Assembly: GCA_024692165.1 (NCBI GenBank)
Contig: JAILMY010000212.1
Location: forward strand, 1 to 38,518
DNA length: 38,518 nt
Source: Butyrivibrio sp.
GTDB lineage: Bacteria; Bacillota; Clostridia; Lachnospirales; Lachnospiraceae
Reading direction: 5' to 3'
Part shown: one piece after another, positions 24,672-32,722 of the stretch
How the letters are laid out: each line of letters starts with the position of its first letter
Numbering within the stretch: the first letter of the stretch is position 1
The notes under the pieces: generated by a model
What the model was told of the DNA's origin: nothing
Seen by the model: the letters and a program-made list of their open reading frames with translations, nothing else
Databases searched by the model: none
Program-made: the position numbers and the translations under genes

Positions 24672-26066
24672 ATGAGTAACGCGTCTGAGAAAAAAAGTAA
24701 TTCTGTCAGCACCTTCTTTTCTGCAGTAGGAAATATATTCAAGGTGATTGGAACTACTTTTGTTAATGGGGATTGGAAAACCAAGATATCCTATTTGATC
24801 ATGGGATTTGGTCAGATTGCCCGCGGCCAGTTTTTACGAGGCGGCGCTTTTTTGGCGATTGAGGCTTTATTTATATGGTTTGTATCAACTTTTGGAGGTA
24901 AGTATCTCTCCAAGCTCGGTACTTTGGGTACCATTGAAACTTATAAGAAAAACAGAAAGACAGTTTATGGAGACAACTCCTTCCTTATCCTTCTGTTTGG
25001 ACTTTTGACATTGTTCTTTATCCTGTTTTTGGTAATATGCTGGTATTTGAACATCAAGGATAACGCCAAGGAAGAGGAACTTATAAAGGCAGGCAAGAAG
25101 CTGCCCGGAAGTAAGGCGGATTTTCTTTCACTGTTTGATAATAATTTCGATAAAACACTTTTGGCTCTTCCGGTTACAGGCGTATTTATTTTCACCGTTT
25201 TGCCAATTGTTTTTATGATATGCGTCGCATTCACCAATTACGATGCTACCCACCAGGCACCCTCAAAGCTCTTTACCTGGGTTGGTTTTGCCAACTTTAA
25301 AAATCTGTTTTCTTTTGCGTCAGGTGGCTTTGGTAGTACTTTTGTCAGCGTTCTTATCTGGACTTTGGTCTGGGCGCTGCTGGCAACCTTCATCGATTAT
25401 TTCCTTGGCATCGCTGTTGCCATGCTTATCAATAAAAAGGGCATAAGATTTAAGAAGTTCTGGAGAACATGCCTTGTTATGACAATTGCTGTTCCTCAGT
25501 TCGTAAGTCTTTTGTATGTTTCAAAGATGTTTGATAATGCCGGAATTATCAACGGTACATTGATGAAGCTGGGAATTATCCAGAGTGCGATTCCTTTCTG
25601 GACAAATCCTACTCTGGCTAAGATCACAATAGTAGTAGTAAATATCTGGATTGGTATTCCATACCTGATGCTGATGGCTACAGGTCTTCTCATGAATATT
25701 CCTGCAGATCTTTACGAAAGCGCCAGCATTGACGGCGCAACACCATGGCAGATGTTCAGACACATCACAATGCCATATATGCTTTTTGTTACAGGACCTT
25801 ATCTTCTTAGTTCATACACAGGAAACCTTAACAACTTCAACGTAATCTATCTTTTGACAGGTGGTGGACCAAAGTCCATGAGCTATGCCGGAGGCGCCGG
25901 TGGTACAGACCTTCTGGTTACATGGCTCTATAAGATGACCATCAACGATACGGATTACAAGATGGCTGCGGTTATCGGTATCATGGTATTCATAGTTACA
26001 GCTTTGATATTCATGAATGCATATAACTTCCTGCCTTCAATCAAAGATGAGGAGGGATTCCAATAA
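24672..26066 (+). CDS. Sugar ABC transporter permease (MalF/GanP type)
   Basis: A 464-residue protein with an N-terminal extension of two spans (SYLIMGFGQIARGQFLRGG is characteristic of Firmicutes GanP/MdxF-type permeases), then about six spans of the transport domain. The ATPase-contact EAA loop reads ESASIDGATPWQMFRHITMP. The start is fixed by GGAGG ten bases upstream. Its stop overlaps the next start (TAATG), so the two permeases are made in equal amounts. No ATPase subunit is encoded in the operon, so a multi-task MsmX-like ATPase elsewhere is expected. Confidence 0.94.
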   Translation: MSNASEKKSNSVSTFFSAVGNIFKVIGTTFVNGDWKTKISYLIMGFGQIARGQFLRGGAFLAIEALFIWFVSTFGGKYLSKLGTLGTIETYKKNRKTVYGDNSFLILLFGLLTLFFILFLVICWYLNIKDNAKEEELIKAGKKLPGSKADFLSLFDNNFDKTLLALPVTGVFIFTVLPIVFMICVAFTNYDATHQAPSKLFTWVGFANFKNLFSFASGGFGSTFVSVLIWTLVWALLATFIDYFLGIAVAMLINKKGIRFKKFWRTCLVMTIAVPQFVSLLYVSKMFDNAGIINGTLMKLGIIQSAIPFWTNPTLAKITIVVVNIWIGIPYLMLMATGLLMNIPADLYESASIDGATPWQMFRHITMPYMLFVTGPYLLSSYTGNLNNFNVIYLLTGGGPKSMSYAGGAGGTDLLVTWLYKMTINDTDYKMAAVIGIMVFIVTALIFMNAYNFLPSIKDEEGFQ

Positions 26067-26941
26067 TGGCAAGAGAGAGTTCAATGAAAAGAAAACGAGC
26101 AGTCAGTAACTTTTTTGGCTATGTTGCTCTTATAATCATTACCATAATCTGGCTCTTCCCCTTTGTGGGTCTGGTCCTTGGAAGTTTTCGTTCCTATGAC
26201 GCAGCTGTTGAGTACGGCGGAATCGTAGATTACGTAATTCCCAAGCATTTTTCACTGGATAACTACAGGTTCGTCCTGGGCGGAGAGACCAATTACCTTA
26301 GATGGTATGGAAATACAGTAATAATTGCATTCTTCGTAGCTCTTTTCCAGATGATCATTATCCTCTGTGTAAGTTATGCACTGAGCCGTATGAGATTCGC
26401 AGGAAGAACTGCACTTATGAGATTCTGGTTTGTACTTGGAATGTTCCCGGGCTTCCTTACAATGATCTGTCTGTACTTCCTGTTAAAGGAGATGGGACTT
26501 ACCCAGGCAGGCGCTATCAAAGGTCTTATCCTGGTATCTGTAGCCAGCTCCGGTATGGGCTACTACGTATGTAAGGGATATTTCGATACAATTCCCAAGG
26601 CTCTCGACGAAGCTGCAAGAATTGACGGCGCTTCAAGAGCAAGAGTATTTTTCGAGATGATCCTTCCAATCAGTAAGCCTATCATCATTTATGCAGCTCT
26701 TGTTGCATTCATGGCTCCTTGGAATGACTATATCTTTGCTTCATATATCGCATTTGGTCATGATGCAAGCTACAACGTAGCTGTATCAATGTACAGGTGG
26801 ATGAACACCGGTGACTATCAGGGTTACTTCACCAGGTTCTGCGCCGGCGGTGTTCTGGTTGCTATACCGGTAACCTTGCTGTTTATGTTCCTGCAGAAGT
26901 ACTATGTCGAAGGTGTTACCGGCGGAGCAGTAAAGGGCTGA
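26066..26941 (+). CDS. Sugar ABC transporter permease (MalG/GanQ type)
   Basis: A 291-residue protein with six predicted spans and the EAA loop DEAARIDGASRARVFFEMIL followed by P, the hallmark of CUT1 inner-membrane partners that pair with a MalF-type subunit. The N-terminus (FFGYVALIIITIIWLFPFVGLVLGSF, in two parts) and the C-terminus (KYYVEGVTGGAVKG) are typical. Translationally coupled to the upstream permease. It is followed by two copies of the tandem-hairpin element rather than by a terminator. Confidence 0.94.
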   Translation: MARESSMKRKRAVSNFFGYVALIIITIIWLFPFVGLVLGSFRSYDAAVEYGGIVDYVIPKHFSLDNYRFVLGGETNYLRWYGNTVIIAFFVALFQMIIILCVSYALSRMRFAGRTALMRFWFVLGMFPGFLTMICLYFLLKEMGLTQAGAIKGLILVSVASSGMGYYVCKGYFDTIPKALDEAARIDGASRARVFFEMILPISKPIIIYAALVAFMAPWNDYIFASYIAFGHDASYNVAVSMYRWMNTGDYQGYFTRFCAGGVLVAIPVTLLFMFLQKYYVEGVTGGAVKG

Positions 26942-26943
26942 GA

Positions 26944-27016
26944 GAACCCGGCGAGGTATTATCGAGCCGAGGTTCGAACGTCTTACGGCGAGCGAAGCGA
27001 GAGCGTAAGTTCCTTG
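26944..27016 (+). repeat. Tandem-hairpin intercistronic element, copy B1
   Basis: Hairpin I: GAACC (26944-26948) and CGGC (26949-26952) pair with GCCG (26066-offset bases 26966-26969) and GGTTC (26971-26975) around one bulged A, enclosing GAGG, TATTAT and CGA. Hairpin II: CTTACG (26982-26987) pairs with CGTAAG (27004-27009) with the same GCGA/GAGAG internal loop and a minimal GC-GAA-GC tip. The tail TTCCTTG is at 27010-27016. Confidence 0.75.
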
Positions 27017-27023
27017 TGGTAGC

Positions 27024-27098
27024 ACTTGATGAGGTTTCGCACGAATCTGGTGTGAAAGTGTTCTGGCGAGCGCGAAGCACGAGAGCAGAACTTCCTTG
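27024..27098 (+). repeat. Tandem-hairpin intercistronic element, copy B2
   Basis: Hairpin I: ACTTGAT (27024-27030) pairs with ATCTGGT (27045-27051), including a T-T mismatch at the same place as copy A, enclosing GAGG and CGA. Hairpin II: GTTCTG (27060-27065) pairs with CAGAAC (27086-27091); the inner stem GCGC/GCAC has one C-A mismatch and a GAA triloop. The tail TTCCTTG is at 27092-27098, and its CCTT could pair with the GAGG ribosome site of the next gene. Confidence 0.75.
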
Positions 27099-27122
27099 AT
27101 ATTACAATTTGAGGACGTGGCA

Positions 27123-28121
27123 ATGTCTGACGAAAAGATTACAATTGAAGACGTGGCCAAAGCTCTTGGCATTTCCAAGACCACTGTCTCCCGGGCAATT
27201 TCCGGAAAGGGCAGGGTCGGAAGTGAAACAAGAGAAAAGGTCATGGAATTCATAGAAAAACATAATTACAGACCTAATGTCTCTGCAAAGGCTCTGGCTT
27301 CACAGCGCACCTACAATATTGGTGTGGTGTGGCCCGATGATTACAGCGCTGTGGATCTTCCTTTTTTTCAGCGCTGCATGATCGGAATGACGGAGGTTAC
27401 CTCCGGTGTCGGAGTGGATATTCTTATATCTCTTATTGCGGGGGATGATATTTCGGGGTTAAAAAGACTTGTTGAAAACCGCAAGGTTGATGGAATTATT
27501 CTCACCAGAACACTGGTGGAGGATATACCGGCTGCATATCTTAAGAATAGCGGACTACCTTTTGTGGTAGTGGGCAAGAGCAATGACCCGGAGATAATAT
27601 CTGTGGACAACGATAATTTCGGTGCCTGCAGAGAACTGACATCGATTCTTATTGCCAAAGGGCTTAAGAGACTGGCGCTTATAGGTGGCTCAACTAACCA
27701 CATAATCACTCAGACGCGGTATGAAGGTTACGCAGCTGCCTTTAAGGATGCCGGGCTTGCCATCAACAAGTCCCTGGTTTATTTGGATGTTGAGAGCACC
27801 CAGAGGATATCCGGTATACTGGATGAGCTGCTGAAAAAGAACGTGGATGGAGTCATCTGCATGGACGATTCACTGGCAGGTGAAGTGATTGCAAGGTGCA
27901 GAGAAAAACACATAAAGATCCCGTCTGACCTGAGGGTTGCATCCTTCTACAACAGTTCACTTCTGGAGGGAACTGTTCCTTCTGTTACGAGCCTCAACTT
28001 CAATGACAGAAATCTTGGAGCTGTTGCGGCAAAGACTCTTTTATCCATGGTCGAAGGCAAGGATACCGAGAGTCAGAAGCTCAAGAACTACGAGGTTGTC
28101 CTTAAGGACAGCACTAAATGA
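27123..28121 (+). CDS. LacI-family transcriptional regulator of the sugar operon
   Basis: ATG 27123 with GAGGA at 27111-27115 gives 332 residues; the upstream TTG at 27096 lies inside the repeat element and is rejected. The helix-turn-helix is at residues about 7-26 (TIEDVAKALGISKTTVSRAI), the hinge NVSAKALA at 52-59, and the periplasmic-binding-protein-like effector domain starts near residue 65 (YNIGVVWPDD). It likely represses the operon in the absence of its sugar, as GanR does in Bacillus. Located within the operon after the permeases; candidate operators lie at 22862-23159. Confidence 0.93.
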   Translation: MSDEKITIEDVAKALGISKTTVSRAISGKGRVGSETREKVMEFIEKHNYRPNVSAKALASQRTYNIGVVWPDDYSAVDLPFFQRCMIGMTEVTSGVGVDILISLIAGDDISGLKRLVENRKVDGIILTRTLVEDIPAAYLKNSGLPFVVVGKSNDPEIISVDNDNFGACRELTSILIAKGLKRLALIGGSTNHIITQTRYEGYAAAFKDAGLAINKSLVYLDVESTQRISGILDELLKKNVDGVICMDDSLAGEVIARCREKHIKIPSDLRVASFYNSSLLEGTVPSVTSLNFNDRNLGAVAAKTLLSMVEGKDTESQKLKNYEVVLKDSTK

Positions 28122-28148
28122 ATTATGGAATAGTTAGATGAATAAAAA

Positions 28149-28210
28149 GAGACCGTGTATTTTTCACAAATGAATGGTCTTTGTGAAAAGTATCCGGTCT
28201 CAAGTTTTTT
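28149..28210 (+). terminator. Double-stem terminator directly before the GH35 gene
   Basis: Outer stem GAGACCG (28149-28155) with CGGTCTC (28195-28201); inner stem TTTTCACAAA (28161-28170) with TTTGTGAAAA (28180-28189); T run 28205-28210. The GH35 start codon is only 17 bases beyond, so the hairpin lies in its leader and could act as an attenuator. Confidence 0.75.
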
Positions 28211-28227
28211 AGAAAACGGAGAATATT

Positions 28228-30372
28228 ATGAAAATAACGGAGAGTTCGCAGCTGGGATTTGATAATGTGAGCATTCTTGTGGATGGCAAGAGATGGTTCC
28301 CCATGATGGGAGAGATGCACTTTAGCAGATATCCCAAGGAAAACTGGGAGCAGGAGCTTTGCAAGATGAAGGCCGGGGGAATAGACATTGTTTCTCTGTA
28401 CGTTATCTGGATCCACCACGAGGAGATTCACGGAGAGTTTGATTTTTCCGGGAACAGATGCCTTAGGGATTTCCTTGAAACGATTAAAAAGTGTGGACTG
28501 TACAGTATCTTAAGGATCGGCCCCTGGGCCCATGGCGAAGCCAGAAACGGAGGTTTTCCGGACTGGCTCCTTGAGGATGCAAAAGAGAATGGGTACGAGG
28601 TAAGAACAGATGCGCCAAGGTATCTTGAGCATGTGAGAAGATTTTATGAAAAGACTTATGAACAGGCGAAGGGATACTTTATTAAGGACGGTGGTCCTGT
28701 TATCGGCATTCAGATAGAGAATGAGTATGGACACTGCGGTGGGAAAAACGGAGATGAAGGCGAGCAGCATATGAAGACTCTTCTTGCTATGGCAAAGGAG
28801 ATTGGCTTTGTTACTCCTATCTATACAGCCACAGGCTGGGGCGGAGCTGTCACCGGCGGAATGCTTCCTGTTATGGGAGGATACTGCGAAGCCCCTTGGG
28901 ACCAGAGACTTACAGAGATCGAACCCAGTGGAAATTACATTTTCACAAGGGAGAGAAATGATCACAATATCGGATCAGACCACGGCCTTGGAGCAGGCAT
29001 TACCTTTGATATGGATAAGTTCCCATTCCTTACAGCTGAGCTGGGAGGCGGACTTCAGGTAACTCATCACAGACGTCCCATAGCATCCGGCACAGATACA
29101 GCAGCAATGACCATGGTAAAGCTTGGCAGCGGAGCAAACCTTCTTGGTTACTACATGTACCACGGCGGCACCAATCCAAAGGGAAAACTCACAACTTTGC
29201 AGGAGACAAGAGCAACCGGGTATCCCAATGATCTTCCTGCCTACTCCTATGATTTCAACGCTCCCCTTAGAGAGTTTGGGCAGATGGAGGACACCTATAG
29301 AGAGGTGAGACTTCTTTCCACATTCATCCATGATTTTGGAAATGACCTCTGCGATATGGCTTACACAGAGCAGCCCGGTAATCCTCTTAAACCCGATAAT
29401 CTGACGAGCCTTCGCAGCGCTGTCAGATGCAAGAAAGAAGGTTCTTCCAGCAGGGGGTATCTTTTTGTCAACAACTACCAGAGAAGATACCAGATGGCGC
29501 AGCACAAGGCGGTAGAGCTTAAGGCCTACGCTGAGGATGGCAAGACTGTTCTGGCGAAGTTCCCGGCCAGGGATATAAATAACGGCGACTTTTTCTTTTA
29601 CCCATTTAATATGCCTATAGGGAACGCAAGGGTAATGGTGGATGCAACTCCGCTATGCATTCTGGATAATGGCGATGGCCACAGCACCTATGTGTTCTAC
29701 AAAAGCGCTGCGCAGGCAGAAGCTACCATCAACGCAGATGGCGATCTTGATGGCAATAAGATTATCATTATAACCAGGGATGAGGCACTGCACTCCGCTA
29801 AGGTAATGATCGGCGGCAAGGAGCACCTGATCATTTCAGATGCTGAGCCTGTCACCAAGGCTGACGGCAGTGTAAGTCTTATGTTTGCAACAGATAAGGC
29901 ACAGAGTCTCACCTTCAGAATATGCCCGGCACTTCCCAAAGCGCCGGAGGGCTTTTCCAAGGTTGATACAGATTCTGAAGGCTTTGAAGTATATGAGAGT
30001 ATCAGGCATTTCTCAAATGACGGGCAGGTCAACCTGACTGAGGAAGATTTTGGCTTATATGCCATTTCCGTTAAGGAACTTAACCCTGAGGCTAATGAAG
30101 TCTATATGCTCATGGACTATGTGGGAGATTGCGCAAATTTCTGCATCGGTAAAGAGATTGCCACTGACAGTTTTTATACAGGACAGCTTTGGGAGATCGG
30201 TCTTAAGAGATATTGCCGCGGGGAGCTTGAGGCTAAAGTGCAGATAAATCCTCTTTTGGAAGAAGATAAAGAGAAGATATATCTGCAAGAATGGCCTGAA
30301 ATGCAGAATGGAAAGGCCTGCAGCTTAAGAGGTGCACGTCTTTTGACCCAGTATGATGTGAAAATAAGCTGA
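28228..30372 (+). CDS. Glycoside hydrolase family 35 beta-galactosidase, cytoplasmic
   Basis: A 714-residue enzyme without signal peptide. The N-terminal TIM barrel holds the GH35 signature GGPVIGIQIENEYG (E164, E166; the second is the expected proton donor) and a likely nucleophile E271 in LTAELGGG. The YxxHGGTNPKG segment (MYHGGTNPKG) is also typical. The C-terminal 350 residues are beta-sandwich-type domains. It removes terminal beta-galactose from oligosaccharides. With the CUT1 transporter and LacI gene it forms an import-and-hydrolysis unit; in the B. subtilis gan operon the equivalent enzyme is GH42. The ribosome site is CGGAGAA. Its transcription must pass the terminator hairpin just upstream or start before it. 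Confidence 0.92.
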   Translation: MKITESSQLGFDNVSILVDGKRWFPMMGEMHFSRYPKENWEQELCKMKAGGIDIVSLYVIWIHHEEIHGEFDFSGNRCLRDFLETIKKCGLYSILRIGPWAHGEARNGGFPDWLLEDAKENGYEVRTDAPRYLEHVRRFYEKTYEQAKGYFIKDGGPVIGIQIENEYGHCGGKNGDEGEQHMKTLLAMAKEIGFVTPIYTATGWGGAVTGGMLPVMGGYCEAPWDQRLTEIEPSGNYIFTRERNDHNIGSDHGLGAGITFDMDKFPFLTAELGGGLQVTHHRRPIASGTDTAAMTMVKLGSGANLLGYYMYHGGTNPKGKLTTLQETRATGYPNDLPAYSYDFNAPLREFGQMEDTYREVRLLSTFIHDFGNDLCDMAYTEQPGNPLKPDNLTSLRSAVRCKKEGSSSRGYLFVNNYQRRYQMAQHKAVELKAYAEDGKTVLAKFPARDINNGDFFFYPFNMPIGNARVMVDATPLCILDNGDGHSTYVFYKSAAQAEATINADGDLDGNKIIIITRDEALHSAKVMIGGKEHLIISDAEPVTKADGSVSLMFATDKAQSLTFRICPALPKAPEGFSKVDTDSEGFEVYESIRHFSNDGQVNLTEEDFGLYAISVKELNPEANEVYMLMDYVGDCANFCIGKEIATDSFYTGQLWEIGLKRYCRGELEAKVQINPLLEEDKEKIYLQEWPEMQNGKACSLRGARLLTQYDVKIS

Positions 30373-30433
30373 TTTGCGATATTTACGCAATTTCATAAAA
30401 CATTTATGTTAAAAAATCTAAATTTGCATTATA

Positions 30434-30474
30434 ATAGTGTTATCGGAAGTTTGCGCTCCGATAGCACTATTTTT
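30434..30474 (+). terminator. Terminator of the sugar operon
   Basis: ATAGTGTTATCGG (30434-30446) pairs with CCGATAGCACTAT (30458-30470) with one G-T wobble, followed by TTTT. A TATAAT at 30430-30435 overlaps its 5' edge, so a weak promoter for the next gene may share this site. Confidence 0.85.
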
Positions 30475-30496
30475 GTGTTACTTGAGGATTCATGTT

Positions 30497-30742
30497 ATGA
30501 ACGATGCACTTACAATGACATATTCCGCCATAGTTACCGACAAGGACCAGAAGAAAATCGTCCGGGTGCAGTTTGAAAGACAAGCGGACTTTGCAGAAGG
30601 TCTTTTACCGGATTGTAAGATCGTATCCAAAAAGGGCTTCTCAGAGGAAGAGATACAGCAGCTTGAGACCTACATGCAGGCAAATCTCGAAGATATTATG
30701 AGCAAAGCAAAGATTATCAGCAATCCACTAAAGTGGTTGTGA
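30497..30742 (+). CDS. Small conserved-looking protein, 81 residues, unknown function
   Basis: ATG 30497 has GAGGA eight bases upstream; the frame continues upstream to 30437 but through the terminator hairpin. The protein (start MNDALTMTYSAIVTDKDQ) is soluble and charged, with strands in the first half (IVRVQFERQADFAEGLLPDC) and a long helix in the second (SEEEIQQLETYMQANLEDIM). I do not recognise it. It precedes the two 7TM-EAL genes by 24 bp and may be cotranscribed with them. Confidence 0.75.
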   Translation: MNDALTMTYSAIVTDKDQKKIVRVQFERQADFAEGLLPDCKIVSKKGFSEEEIQQLETYMQANLEDIMSKAKIISNPLKWL

Positions 30743-30766
30743 TTTCCCACATTCCGGAGGGGCTGG

Positions 30767-32719
30767 GTGTTATATAATTACTACTTTGATATCTGTGCAA
30801 TCTGCATATTGTCGACCATAGCCATTACCTCACTGTCAAGGCGACTTGTTCCGGCCTACAGGCAGAAGGCCTTTGGCTGGCTTCTTGTTGCTATTTTTGC
30901 GGCTACGATATTCGAGCGCGTGGAGACACTGTTCCAGATGAATCCTTATGATGCAGCCTGGTTCCCTACTGCCGAAAAGATAGCAGGGTCCGGATATTTC
31001 ATAGCCCATATGGGTGCGGCACTGGCTTATTTTGCATATATTATGGCGGTGCTGGATATTTACGTAAGCTACAAGGAAGTCAGGAGCTTCGTTTCAGTTT
31101 TTTTGAGTTTTCTTATAGGCGTGTTGCTGGTTGTTATCAACTGGTTTAATCCTATCCTTTTCCACTATGATCAGGCTGGAATCTATCACAGAGACAAGTA
31201 TATGTTCATATGCTACGTGCTGGCTTTCTATTATCTGGGTAGCGCGTTGTATCTGCTTCTTAGGTATAATCATCTGATGCGTCTTAAAACCAGAGCCATT
31301 GTTTCCGGATATGGGGCATTTGTATTTATTGGTATTGTGTTGCAGTTTCTTTATCCATCGCTTCTTGTTGAGAATTTCTGTAATGCCATCAGTGCAACGC
31401 TGATCTATATCACTCTTCAGAATCCCAGCGAGATGGTGGATGAGACCCTGAATATCCTCAATCGCCGGGCTTTTAACGAGAGCCTTGATATGAGCATCAG
31501 GAGAAAAAGCACTAAATTTACCATTTTTGTGACCATAGATAATATCAGAGCCCTGAGTTCCGAGATTGGTTATGCCCAGTCCCAGAGCGTGCTTAAAAAT
31601 ATTGCCAAGTACCTTAAACACTCAGGAATGAAAGAATACAGGATCCATACCTATGCCTACAGATACGGTGAGTATATTTTTGCCGTGACTGTTCACAGCA
31701 AGAACGAGAATATGGTCAGGACACTTATGGAAAAAATTGCCAAAAGACTTCATGAGCCCTGGAACAGCTCCGGAATGGCCATCAGGGTTGAGGGACATCT
31801 TTTCCTGATGAGATATCCTGAGGATTTCAATACTCTTGCTGAGCTCATGAACAAGGTGGAGGCTATTTATGAGAATATAGCTGACCAGCAGGATATGATC
31901 ATTGATGCCTCTGAGTTTGGATTTAGCGAAGTCAAAAGGGATAAGGACTTCGATGTTCTTGCCAGAGAAAACCTGGAAAACAAGTCCGTTGTCATCAAGT
32001 ACCAGCCTGCTTTATCAAAGATTTACAAGATAAATTACAATGCGGATGTCATCGCCTTCTTTAAGGACGGGAATGGCAAGGAAGTGGATATGAGAAAACA
32101 TATTCCGGATATCCATGCGACTCAGTCCCTGCTTGATACGGATGAGTATGTGTATAGAAGAGCTGCCAGGGCTCTTTCCTTCTGGAACGCAGGAGACAAG
32201 CACGGCAAATACAGAGCAATTGTAGGTCTTTCCCAGGGCGAGATCGCCAAAAATGACTTCGTCCGCAGGATAAAAAAGATCCTGAGGGAAGAGAGGGCGG
32301 AGGCCTCCTGGATAAGCCTTAAGCTAACCGAGACAACCGTAACAACAATGAACAGTATCGCCGAGAGAAACCTAAAGCTCATGGGCGAGCTTAACAGCTA
32401 CATCATAGTGGACAAGTTCGGAAGCGGCTACGGTGATCTTCACAGGATTTTGTCCCTGCCTGTTCAACAGGTAAATATTGATATTTCTGTTCTCAGGGCA
32501 GCTATGAAGTCAGATCAGATGAAGCTTGTTGCCCGAGGAATCGTTAATCTGTTCCATGACGTCAGCATTTTCGTAGGTGCAACGGGAATAAGCACCAAGG
32601 AAGATCAGGAAATAGCAGAAGAACTTGAGTGTGATTTCCTTATGGGAGATTATATGTGCCCTCCTATGGTCGACAGTTCTTTTGTAAAGCATATAGATGC
32701 ATATTTTGAAGAAGGGTAA
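30767..32719 (+). CDS. 7TM receptor with degenerate GGDEF and degenerate EAL domain
   Basis: GTG start with a strong GGAGGGG site (30755-30761). The 650-residue protein has about seven spans (residues 5-215), then LQNPSEMVDETLNILNRRAF leading into a GGDEF-type fold without the GGDEF motif, then an EAL-type fold (about 405-650). Ungapped comparison with the next gene shows the catalytic residues lost: EAL reads DVI (427-429), the first E of FEITET is K, DDFGTGYS reads DKFGSGYG (D549, K550), and AEGVET reads ATGIST. It should not hydrolyse cyclic di-GMP but could bind it or a partner. Three bases separate it from the intact paralogue, so the two are made together. Confidence 0.85.
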   Translation: MLYNYYFDICAICILSTIAITSLSRRLVPAYRQKAFGWLLVAIFAATIFERVETLFQMNPYDAAWFPTAEKIAGSGYFIAHMGAALAYFAYIMAVLDIYVSYKEVRSFVSVFLSFLIGVLLVVINWFNPILFHYDQAGIYHRDKYMFICYVLAFYYLGSALYLLLRYNHLMRLKTRAIVSGYGAFVFIGIVLQFLYPSLLVENFCNAISATLIYITLQNPSEMVDETLNILNRRAFNESLDMSIRRKSTKFTIFVTIDNIRALSSEIGYAQSQSVLKNIAKYLKHSGMKEYRIHTYAYRYGEYIFAVTVHSKNENMVRTLMEKIAKRLHEPWNSSGMAIRVEGHLFLMRYPEDFNTLAELMNKVEAIYENIADQQDMIIDASEFGFSEVKRDKDFDVLARENLENKSVVIKYQPALSKIYKINYNADVIAFFKDGNGKEVDMRKHIPDIHATQSLLDTDEYVYRRAARALSFWNAGDKHGKYRAIVGLSQGEIAKNDFVRRIKKILREERAEASWISLKLTETTVTTMNSIAERNLKLMGELNSYIIVDKFGSGYGDLHRILSLPVQQVNIDISVLRAAMKSDQMKLVARGIVNLFHDVSIFVGATGISTKEDQEIAEELECDFLMGDYMCPPMVDSSFVKHIDAYFEEG

Positions 32720-32722
32720 ATA

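Noticed and set aside
24521-27098. CRISPR array or insertion-sequence ends as explanation of the repeats
   Set aside because: Copies are few, unevenly spaced, imperfect, all in one orientation, with no spacers of constant length and no transposase or terminal repeats between them.
28975-29505. A 176-codon open frame on the minus strand inside the GH35 gene
   Set aside because: Shadow of a well-supported coding region; composition is cysteine-rich and unlike a real protein.
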